Positions 1-5,167 of a DNA stretch of 5,562 nt are shown in pieces. Within the stretch, counting starts at the first letter, position 1; every line of letters begins with the position of its first letter. A program made the translations under genes and the position numbers. The notes below the pieces were generated by a model, which saw nothing but the letters and a program-made list of their open reading frames with translations, had not been told where the DNA came from and made no database searches. This DNA comes from Methanomassiliicoccales archaeon PtaU1.Bin030 (lineage in GTDB: Archaea; Thermoplasmatota; Thermoplasmata; Methanomassiliicoccales; Methanomassiliicoccaceae), in the NCBI GenBank assembly GCA_002067635.1, contig MVRB01000051.1:1-5562 (forward strand). The letters are read 5' to 3'.

Positions 1-1154
1 TTGAAGGTCAGACGGCAGCATTCAGATATCTTGGCAGTTCCGCCCCGGTCGAAGACGAAGTAAGTGTTGCCCTTCTCGGATGCGACCTTGGAGATCTTGT
101 TAAGGAAGTCCTCGTGCCCCTCGGTCTGGAAAAATTTTTCAGTCATGTGCACGTTGGGCTTGGGGAAGAAGAACGGGCGTCCCATGGCGTCTCCCTCAAG
201 GTACACGTCGAACAGGGCGTTGATGAACCTCTGAGATTCCGGGAGGTAATCCTCGTAGTTCTTGCCGGTGAACTTGCCCTCAGGTCCGATGGCTGGAACG
301 CCGACAAAGTGGTCAGGAACCTCCCAGTAGAGGTTCAGATCGGAGAAGATGCTCTGTCCTCCCCTGGCAACAGCCTGCTGGGCGAACTCGTAGACAAGTA
401 TCTGGGCAAGCTGCTTCATACGCTTATCGTCCACCCCGACCAGATACGGAGCTAGGAACAGGTTGAAGGCGTCCCACCCTATGGCTCCGGAGAAGTGCCC
501 TTGCAGAGCTGCGGAGAACTTGATAATCTGTTCGATCAGGACCTCTGGATGCCGTGCTGGCTTGGCGATGCTCAGGGCATTCGGAAGGTTAAGACCGAAC
601 TTCTTCACGTACTCGATGCTCTGTCCTGAGCAATATGGTCGGTCGACCATACCAAGATCGTGAAGGTGGATGTCACCCCTCATATGAGCGTCCGCAAGAT
701 CCTGCGAGAACACCTCCAGTAGAGCGAACTCCTTCTTGATGTTCTCAGCAAGAGTCAGGTTAGTTGCTTCCGGCCCGTGGGGAACATTAGCGTTCTCCTT
801 GTTCGGCATCATGATGATTTGCCGAGCATCATACAGCGGGACACCTAAACGGGTGTGCTGCTTCCTGATCTTGGAAAGTCCATATTCTACTAGCTTAGCG
901 TTTGTGAGCTCTCTGATCAACGGAGCGGTGATCATGTCGATCTCGAGCTCTGCTATCATCTTCTCGACCTCACGGGAGATGATCGCCGCAGCATCTTCGC
1001 TGATCGTTGTTTCCCTTATTAGGGCATCATAGATCTTAGAACGGTCCCACTTCTTGAGCTCCTCATCGGACGTCCTAACGAACAGCGTGAGTTCGGTCGA
1101 TTCCCTATTGTCTCCGTACATGTTGGTCGATTGCTTCTCTTCAGATGCTTTCAT
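1..1154 (-). CDS. nrdD: Anaerobic (class III) ribonucleoside-triphosphate reductase, N-terminal half, cut by window edge
   Basis: The enzyme reduces ribonucleoside triphosphates to deoxyribonucleotides without oxygen, using a glycyl radical made by the NrdG activase. The frame is open from ATG at 1154 to the left edge (384 codons), so the 3' half is missing. Residues about 20-110 look like an ATP-cone regulatory domain (WDRSKI at 36-41). The catalytic domain follows: MPNKENANVPHGPEATN near 116-132, HLHD at 163-166, PYCSGQS with Cys175, GGQSIFSDLN from 265, and ECCRL near the edge with Cys379/Cys380. From knowledge of the family, a cysteine of the CCRL segment is the likely thiyl-radical residue; the C-terminal zinc-binding and glycyl-radical parts would lie outside. 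The start at 1154 is the first ATG ahead of the ATP cone; Met12 is an alternative. No strong Shine-Dalgarno is seen. It is divergent from the regulator gene at 1698. Identification is firm from motif order. Confidence 0.96.
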   Translation of the reverse strand, partial: MKASEEKQSTNMYGDNRESTELTLFVRTSDEELKKWDRSKIYDALIRETTISEDAAAIISREVEKMIAELEIDMITAPLIRELTNAKLVEYGLSKIRKQHTRLGVPLYDARQIIMMPNKENANVPHGPEATNLTLAENIKKEFALLEVFSQDLADAHMRGDIHLHDLGMVDRPYCSGQSIEYVKKFGLNLPNALSIAKPARHPEVLIEQIIKFSAALQGHFSGAIGWDAFNLFLAPYLVGVDDKRMKQLAQILVYEFAQQAVARGGQSIFSDLNLYWEVPDHFVGVPAIGPEGKFTGKNYEDYLPESQRFINALFDVYLEGDAMGRPFFFPKPNVHMTEKFFQTEGHEDFLNKISKVASEKGNTYFVFDRGGTAKISECCRLTF

Positions 1155-1216
1155 TATACCACTCGTGCCCCTACCATTTCGCTACTGATTGAACAAAAAG
1201 GACAATTGAGGATTGG

Positions 1217-1222
1217 GTATAA
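1217..1222 (-). promoter_or_regulatory. Possible TATA box of nrdD
   Basis: On the minus strand this reads TTATAC inside an A/T-rich stretch (ACACTTATACCC). Archaeal transcription normally starts about 25 nt downstream, which would be near 1194 and leave a leader of about 40 nt before the nrdD ATG. The match to a TATA box is modest and no other evidence supports it. Confidence 0.3.
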
Positions 1223-1282
1223 GTGTAATTTTGACAAGAACCTGGTACAATAGGGATGCAAAAATGTCCATTAAAAAATCAT

Positions 1283-1319
1283 TTTGTTATCAGATTCAAT
1301 ACCATATTTGTTATCAGAT
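1283..1319 (+). repeat. Direct repeat of TTTGTTATCAGAT, candidate operator
   Basis: The 13-mer TTTGTTATCAGAT occurs at 1283-1295 and again at 1307-1319, exactly 24 bp apart, which is a little over two helical turns. The copies lie about 60 to 100 bp upstream of the possible nrdD TATA box. Related words in reverse orientation sit at the start of the divergent regulator gene (1676-1696). Both copies are exact. That they bind a regulator is inference. Confidence 0.6.
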
Positions 1320-1503
1320 GAACATGCCAGTGTTCTAAAATTACCTGAAAAAATGAATCAAGGATATTTTGCAGAGTGTTGTTTATTATTGTTCTTGATA
1401 GTCAGAATATATATTATTAACCGAAATCAATTCAATATATGCCTTGTTATTCTTATCATTATCAATAAGATTTACCGCGAATATAATCACGTTTAATAAT
1501 GTC

Positions 1504-1513
1504 TTTCTAGAAA
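1504..1513. repeat. Palindrome TTTCTAGAAA
   Basis: A perfect 10-bp palindrome, preceded by C so that the left side reads CTTTCTA. The same CTTTCTA half-site recurs as an inverted pair at 1624-1650. This may be a protein-binding site, or chance in A+T-rich DNA. Confidence 0.35.
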
Positions 1514-1623
1514 CTGAGAACAGCGAAATTAAACGAAGAGATATACACTAAGATATCATTAGGCCGCTCTCGACAAATTACTTAGGTGTGACAAACTGAA
1601 CTCGAACGATCTCCATCAACGAG

Positions 1624-1650
1624 CTTTCTAATAAGTTATAATGTAGAAAG
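1624..1650. repeat. Inverted repeat CTTTCTA / TAGAAAG upstream of the regulator promoter
   Basis: Perfect 7-bp arms at 1624-1630 and 1644-1650 are separated by 13 bp, with equivalent positions 20 bp apart. The repeat ends 11 bp before the TATA-like box at 1662, where an archaeal activator or repressor could sit. The function is inferred from position only. Confidence 0.4.
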
Positions 1651-1661
1651 AACAAATCATC

Positions 1662-1671
1662 TATTTATTTA
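1662..1671 (+). promoter_or_regulatory. TATA box of the winged-helix gene
   Basis: The sequence TATTTATTTA is centred about 31 nt before the ATG at 1698. Initiation about 25 nt downstream would fall within a few bases of that ATG, giving a nearly leaderless mRNA. No Shine-Dalgarno precedes the ATG, which agrees with this. Confidence 0.55.
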
Positions 1672-1675
1672 TCAA

Positions 1676-1696
1676 ATCTGTTACCATATCTGATAA
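1676..1696 (-). promoter_or_regulatory. Pair of TTATCAGAT-like words at the regulator gene start, candidate operator
   Basis: The minus strand carries TTATCAGAT (1688-1696) and GGTAACAGAT (1676-1685), with equivalent positions 12 bp apart. They resemble, in the opposite orientation, the GTTATCAGAT words at 1286 and 1310. They lie between the TATA-like box and the ATG at 1698, where a bound repressor could block initiation. Autoregulation by the neighbouring regulator is a hypothesis. Confidence 0.4.
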
Positions 1697-1697
1697 A

Positions 1698-2297
1698 ATG
1701 TTCAACCCAGATAGGGCATTGAAGGATCATATATTTGATATTTTAAAGAATGACGGGAAATCAATAAGCGCCTTGTCCAAAGAACTAGGGGAAAGGGGCA
1801 TTAACCTTCATCGACTCATTCTAACGGGTTATCTAAGGGCGCTCACCGATAACAACTACCTGAAGGAAAAGGATGTGCCACCTTCAAAGGTCTATATCCT
1901 AGGGAAAGGTAAGGATAAGGATGTCTACGAGATCGTTGGAGACGGGGCGAGGAAGATAAGCAATGGACCTGACGCTGACCTCCTTATATTGTACACCCTA
2001 TACAGATTATTCCACCGACCGATTTTCTTCGAGGAGCTGAGGAGGGCGGGGGTCAGGGATATGCCTCCGGCAATGCAGGTGAGCAACGAGGAAAAACAAG
2101 ATGTTAAAAAGTTTCTGCAAAGAGCAGGCATTAAAATCCTCGATGTGAACCTTGCTTATGTTCATGACGATCCAAACCTCTCTTCTAAGTTCGAGGACCT
2201 TCTATCAGCGATCCTCTGCGATCTCCTTAGCTTCTCCAATCTCATTCGCGAGACCAAACAGACAAAATTAGATTTCAGTGTCGGGGAGAAGCATTAG
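1698..2297 (+). CDS. Winged-helix-like putative transcriptional regulator, family not recognised
   Basis: A soluble protein of 199 residues with no membrane segment or signal peptide. The N-terminus resembles a winged-helix DNA-binding domain: helix 1 about 6-17 (ALKDHIFDILK), helix 2 about 22-33 (SISALSKELGER), a recognition-helix candidate about 36-53 (NLHRLILTGYLRALTDNN), then a wing-like stretch to about 68 (KVYIL). A second alpha-rich part follows (about 94-190, with LLILYTLYRLFHRPIFFEELRR and a leucine-rich C-terminal helix), possibly a second winged helix or a dimerisation or ligand domain. No metal-binding cysteine cluster is visible; the only Cys is near the C-terminus. The ATG at 1698 fits the TATA spacing of a nearly leaderless mRNA. 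It is divergent from nrdD, so control of nrdD is possible but unproven. The fold call rests on helix pattern alone. The gene itself looks real because codon use is normal and the antisense frame is shorter. Confidence 0.8.
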   Translation: MFNPDRALKDHIFDILKNDGKSISALSKELGERGINLHRLILTGYLRALTDNNYLKEKDVPPSKVYILGKGKDKDVYEIVGDGARKISNGPDADLLILYTLYRLFHRPIFFEELRRAGVRDMPPAMQVSNEEKQDVKKFLQRAGIKILDVNLAYVHDDPNLSSKFEDLLSAILCDLLSFSNLIRETKQTKLDFSVGEKH

Positions 2298-2318
2298 CCC
2301 ATATTCCTGGTTTGAACA

Positions 2319-2328
2319 ATTTATTTAA
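2319..2328 (+). promoter_or_regulatory. TATA box of the marker-2-like gene
   Basis: The sequence ATTTATTTAA is centred about 28 nt before the ATG at 2352, predicting initiation at or just before the start codon (leaderless mRNA). The gene therefore seems to have its own promoter despite lying only 54 bp after the regulator gene. Confidence 0.55.
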
Positions 2329-2351
2329 GTCATGCATCTATTGACTCGAAT

Positions 2352-3347
2352 ATGGACCTGCAGGCCCTTGCAGAGAAGATCAGGAAATATCCTGGCGTGA
2401 CCCGAAAGAGGACCATATCTGAGGTAATAAATTTCTTTCCCCTCATTCCACAGGACCATATCCTGGCGGCATACGGGGACGATGCGGCGGTCATTGGCTT
2501 CAACGACGACGTACTTCTCCTGGCCGCAGATGGGATCATGGAGAGCCTGATGAAGACCAACCCCTTCTTTGCGGGTTACTATGCGGTTCTGGTGAACCTG
2601 AACGATATCTCTGCGATGGGGGGCGTGCCATTGGCCATGGTGGACATAGTCTCCATGAAGGAGGAGAATGTCTGCGCTCAGGTCATGAAGGGCATGGAGG
2701 CAGCTGTGCAAAAGTTCGGGGTACCCATCGTGGGCGGGCACACTCATCCTGATTGCGGCTACAACGCCATAGACGTCGCCGTCCTCGGTACCGCTCGAAA
2801 GGACTCGGTCATCTATTCGCATACAGCCAGGGCGGGCGATGACATAATTTTCGCAATGGACCTCGTCGGCTTCTTCCCACCTGCACTCCCCTATGCGTGG
2901 GACACAACTTCCCAAAAGGATCCCGATCTCTGCCGCAAGCAGATGCTGATCATGAACGATATCGGCAAGAGGCATCTTGTCCATTCAGGAAAGGACATCA
3001 GCAATCCTGGCTGCATAGGTACCCTGGGAATGCTTTTGGAGACCAGCGGTAAGGGCGGCAGAGTGGATCTGGGCAAGATACCCCGTCCGCAGGATGTTGA
3101 TTTCGAGCAGTGGCTTCTTGCCTACCAAGGCTGCGGTTTCACGGTCACTTGCGATGCAGGTTGTTCTCGCGAGGTCATAGACACCTTTAATGAGGTAGGC
3201 ATCACCGCCGCCGTCGTTGGGGTGGTGGACGACACCAAAGAGCTGGTCATAGCCGATAACGGTGCCAGTGCGGTGGTCTTCGACCTTAAGCATGACAAGA
3301 TAACCGGTTGCGATCCTAGCAAGTTGCCTTCTCATGCACAGAGATGA
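2352..3347 (+). CDS. PurM/AIR-synthase-like protein, probable methanogenesis marker protein 2
   Basis: A protein of 331 residues of the PurM/SelD/HypE/ThiL ATP-binding superfamily. Visible motifs are GDDAAVI (42-48), LLAADGI (56-62), VLVNLNDISAMGGVP (79-93) and IVGGHTHPD (126-134). In this fold the acidic residues of GDDA and ADG and the NDI segment normally bind Mg-ATP, and the C-terminal half (about 155-320) forms the second alpha/beta domain. The N-terminal phrase IRKYPGVTRK and the overall length fit the methanogen-restricted marker 2 family, whose biochemical role is not established. The reaction is therefore unknown; phosphorylation or activation of a small substrate is inferred from relatives. 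ThiL and HypE are less likely because the flanking motifs differ and no hyp or thi genes lie nearby. The start is the ATG placed correctly behind the TATA-like box. Its stop lies a few bases from the 3' end of the opposite-strand SRP RNA gene. Confidence 0.85.
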   Translation: MDLQALAEKIRKYPGVTRKRTISEVINFFPLIPQDHILAAYGDDAAVIGFNDDVLLLAADGIMESLMKTNPFFAGYYAVLVNLNDISAMGGVPLAMVDIVSMKEENVCAQVMKGMEAAVQKFGVPIVGGHTHPDCGYNAIDVAVLGTARKDSVIYSHTARAGDDIIFAMDLVGFFPPALPYAWDTTSQKDPDLCRKQMLIMNDIGKRHLVHSGKDISNPGCIGTLGMLLETSGKGGRVDLGKIPRPQDVDFEQWLLAYQGCGFTVTCDAGCSREVIDTFNEVGITAAVVGVVDDTKELVIADNGASAVVFDLKHDKITGCDPSKLPSHAQR

Positions 3348-3350
3348 AGA

Positions 3351-3668
3351 ATGCGCTAGGCCGCGGAGGTAGCCGCTCGGATCAACACGAGTTGTCCTAC
3401 CAGCTTCTCAGCCCCGCTCCCCTTTGAGCGTTAGTAGTCCACGGTAAGGCTGCTCCCGTCAGGGCCTGACCCGTTCTCCGTGACCAGGGAAAGGCGCGCG
3501 ACCCTCCGATCGCGCCTCCTAACCGCCTCCAACCCCATAGGACGAGGCCTCATAGTCGTTGGCAGGGCCCGCGCCTTTCCGGTTACGGCGTCCCCCGTTG
3601 TCACCCCCGCTATCGACGTCTGCGGTGTAAAAGGGCGTGCCGAACGTCCCGGTCGAGCCTAGCGCCCC
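3351..3668 (-). ncRNA. ffs: Archaeal SRP RNA (7S RNA)
   Basis: The RNA scaffold of the signal recognition particle, which targets nascent membrane and secreted proteins. Read on the minus strand, helix 1 arms GCGCTAGGC (3657-3665) and GCCTAGCGC (3353-3361) pair perfectly and mark the two ends. The Alu domain shows GTTCGGC (3639-3645) followed by a stretch like the archaeal consensus (GUUCGGC, CCC, UnUA, GUCGAUA, GGGG). Helix 6 is an 8-bp hairpin, GCGCGATC/GGTCGCGC, capped by a GGAG tetraloop (3504-3507), the expected SRP19 site. Helix 8 carries the SRP54-binding loop GGTCAGG (3465-3471) opposite AGCAGCC (3448-3454). Its apical loop is UGAC (3458-3461) where GGAA is usual. The length of about 315 nt is typical for archaea. 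The ends are estimated to within a few bases from helix 1 and the TATA-like box. Confidence 0.95.
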
Positions 3669-3684
3669 TCCTAAGATGCTGAAC

Positions 3685-3694
3685 CTATATATTC
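3685..3694 (-). promoter_or_regulatory. TATA box of the SRP RNA gene
   Basis: The minus strand reads AATATATAGG, the best TATA box in the window. Initiation about 25 nt downstream falls near 3664-3668, exactly where helix 1 of the SRP RNA begins. Confidence 0.75.
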
Positions 3695-3798
3695 CTTGCG
3701 AAGTGCTGGCTCAAGCCGATTCTCTGGAACTCTCTTCAACGATGGTTCAGGAAAAGCAGGCAGTTTCAATATCAGAACTCTCAAACCGGGGCGACCAA

Positions 3799-3810
3799 TC
3801 TAAATAAACA
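3799..3810 (+). promoter_or_regulatory. TATA-like box of the 75-residue protein gene
   Basis: The sequence TCTAAATAAACA, with TAAATAAA at its core, is centred about 23-24 nt before the GTG at 3828, predicting a leaderless mRNA. Together with the SRP RNA promoter it makes the 3669-3827 interval a divergent promoter region; I see no gene in that interval. Confidence 0.45.
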
Positions 3811-3827
3811 GGACCAGAGTCCTGCAC

Positions 3828-4055
3828 GTGATCGTCCGTATAACGTCCCCAAAGACAGACAAGCTCGCCCAGGGGCTGTTGGAAAGGTTCAGGGCCGATG
3901 GCTTTTGCCCCTTCGGGGATGATAACATCCTAATTGGCTTCATCAAGGAAGCTGAGGAGGAAGATGAAAACATCATCCTGACCATAGAGGTCACCAACCC
4001 CAGCTCGATGGAGTACTTCTGCAAGCTCGCAGAACAGGACGAACCTCAGCCGTGA
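3828..4055 (+). CDS. Small hypothetical protein, 75 residues
   Basis: I do not recognise this protein. It begins with a likely beta strand (MIVRITS) and an amphipathic helix (about 9-24, KTDKLAQGLLERFRAD), then GFCPFGDDN with its first Cys at 27, a strand (ILIGFIK), a very acidic stretch (EAEEEDEN, 41-48), a second strand (IILTIEV, 49-55) and a tail with SMEYFCKLAEQ. The compact alpha/beta pattern suggests a small cytosolic protein. It has no signal peptide or membrane segment. The GTG start is chosen because the TATA-like box lies the right distance upstream. It is convergent with the transporter gene, with stops 32 bp apart. An opposite-strand frame of similar size covers it, but that frame's serine-rich, low-complexity translation looks like a shadow. 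That the gene is real is likely, not certain. Confidence 0.65.
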   Translation: MIVRITSPKTDKLAQGLLERFRADGFCPFGDDNILIGFIKEAEEEDENIILTIEVTNPSSMEYFCKLAEQDEPQP

Positions 4056-4087
4056 GCCCTTTCCCCACCTATTGCCGAAGGTCAGGA

Positions 4088-5020
4088 CTAGCCCTCTTTA
4101 CTTACGGCCGGATCTGTGCATGTAGGAACCTTTGCAGGCAGCGATTCAGCTTCAATATACACTCTGTTGGTCTCGGGATATGTCCTGCGGAGATCCGCCT
4201 CGATACGCCGGATGGCCTGATGCATCTCCTCGGCCGTGGTACCCGAGACGAAGCACACTCCCATGTTGATGAGCAGGTCTTGCGGGCCCAGGTACATCGT
4301 GAGGATATCACCGGAGCGTTCCACCGCTGGGTCCGCCTCTACGCGCTTTCGGATGTCCGCCAGCTTCTCCGCACTGACCCCCTCTCCGAGGAGCAGATCG
4401 CTGGTCCTGTGCGCCAGGAACCAGGCCACGCTCATCAGCAGGATGCCGATGGCTATGGACGCCATTCCATCCAGGTAGGGGTTGTTCAACATGTGGCCGA
4501 AGAATATGCCTAGGAACGCGAAGACAAGGCCGAGCAATGCGGCACTGTCCTCCAGGACCACCGTGTACAGGCTCGGGTCCTTCGACTCCTTAAAGAACTC
4601 CATGGAGCTCTTCACGCCCTTCGCCTGGAAGAATTGCTTGATAGCAATTGTGAAGGAGGAGCTCTCTATCAATATGGCTATAGCGAGCACGATGTACGCT
4701 GCGGTGGGGTCCCCCAGAACCGTGCTGGGGGTCACATCTCCGATGTAGGAGATGCCCTCGTACAAGGACATGCCCCCGCCGATGCCGAAGATGGATATGG
4801 CCACGATGTTGGTCCAGAAGTACAACGACTTGCCGTAGCCGAAGGGATGGCTCTCATCGGCAGGCCGCTTGGCCCGTTTCAGTCCCAGGAGCAAAAGCAC
4901 ACCATTCCCAGTGTCCACGATGGAGTGGATACCCTCGGAGATCATGGCCGAGGAGCCGGTGATGGCCGCAGCGATGAACTTGACGACGGCGATGGCCAGG
5001 TTCCCGATGATGGCCGCCAC
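4088..5020 (-). CDS. Cation diffusion facilitator (CDF) family transporter; real start probably upstream across a frameshift
   Basis: A membrane transporter of 310 residues from the GTG at 5020, probably exporting Zn2+ or another divalent metal in exchange for protons. TM1 is about 3-22. TM2 carries the metal-site motif HSIVD (32-36) followed by TGN. The TM2-TM3 loop has HPFGYGK (58-64). TM3 and TM4 lie at about 66-90 and 106-127. TM5 has LEDSAALLG with Asp158, but the His usual four residues earlier is Val. TM6 is near 186-202, and the cytosolic C-terminal domain is about 215-300 (GEGVSAEKLADIRKRVEAD onward). This pattern resembles SLC30A9-like members. The GTG at 5020 falls right at TM1. 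The same frame continues upstream as TTKHGGSRIAI, typical of a CDF N-terminus, to a stop at 5057-5059 with no start codon. Removing one A from the A-run at 5045-5048 would join it to GTG starts at 5063/5066. Metal specificity is not determinable. Confidence 0.92.
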   Translation of the reverse strand: MAAIIGNLAIAVVKFIAAAITGSSAMISEGIHSIVDTGNGVLLLLGLKRAKRPADESHPFGYGKSLYFWTNIVAISIFGIGGGMSLYEGISYIGDVTPSTVLGDPTAAYIVLAIAILIESSSFTIAIKQFFQAKGVKSSMEFFKESKDPSLYTVVLEDSAALLGLVFAFLGIFFGHMLNNPYLDGMASIAIGILLMSVAWFLAHRTSDLLLGEGVSAEKLADIRKRVEADPAVERSGDILTMYLGPQDLLINMGVCFVSGTTAEEMHQAIRRIEADLRRTYPETNRVYIEAESLPAKVPTCTDPAVSKEG

Positions 5021-5080
5021 TATTGCGATTCGAGAACCACCGTGTTTTGTCGTCGGCTACCACCACATCCTATGCGCCTG

Positions 5081-5090
5081 CATAAAAAAG
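5081..5090 (-). promoter_or_regulatory. TATA-like box of the CDF transporter gene
   Basis: The minus strand reads CTTTTTTATG, centred about 20-22 nt before the GTG codons at 5066 and 5063. A second A/T-rich word (GAAATATCC, 5092-5100) lies about 30 nt before them. Both fit a leaderless start at 5063-5066 better than the GTG at 5020, supporting the upstream start. Confidence 0.4.
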
Positions 5091-5167
5091 TGGATATTTC
5101 AAAGTTGGCGCGAAGCACGGTGCGCTTCACAGTCACCGAGATGGTGAGGAGCGGATAGTTCACGGTT

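Larger units (their letters stand above)
1155..1697. other. A+T-rich divergent intergenic region between nrdD and the winged-helix gene
   Basis: About 540 bases without a convincing gene. The stretch from about 1270 to 1500 is strikingly A+T-rich compared with the coding regions on either side. It holds the two divergent promoters, a 13-bp direct repeat (1283-1319), a TTTCTAGAAA palindrome (1504-1513), an inverted repeat of CTTTCTA (1624-1650), and a short hairpin TCTTAT/ATAAGA (1451-1456 with 1465-1470). One open frame (1284-1496, TTG start, 70 codons) has a hydrophobic stretch, but its composition is what A+T-rich DNA gives by chance and no start signal supports it. I see no tRNA or structured GC-rich RNA here. 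Confidence 0.7.

Noticed and set aside
114..1032. Several plus-strand frames over the nrdD segment
   Set aside because: The minus-strand frame is continuous over 384 codons with ordered class III reductase motifs, so the plus-strand frames are shadows.
1284..1496. 70-codon TTG-start frame with a hydrophobic segment
   Set aside because: It has a rare start codon, no start signal, its first codons lie inside a direct repeat, and its residue bias matches A+T-rich spacer DNA. It is kept only as a low-interest possibility.
2325..2984. 219-codon frame antisense to the marker-2-like gene
   Set aside because: It lies wholly opposite a gene with clear PurM-fold motifs, and its translation is His/Asp-rich with no recognisable domain. 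It is a shadow produced by codon bias.
3480..3662. 60-codon plus-strand frame over the SRP RNA
   Set aside because: The segment is explained by the structured SRP RNA on the other strand; the Arg- and Ala-rich translation is typical of GC-rich RNA genes.
5111..5130. GAAGC / GCTTC hairpin between the cysteine-rich gene and the transporter gene
   Set aside because: Only five base pairs without a T-run; too weak to call a terminator.
4634..5158. 174-codon plus-strand frame, and the similar one at 4052-4513, opposite the CDF gene
   Set aside because: The minus strand encodes an unmistakable CDF transporter. The plus-strand translations are low-complexity and rich in Gly, Asp and Arg.
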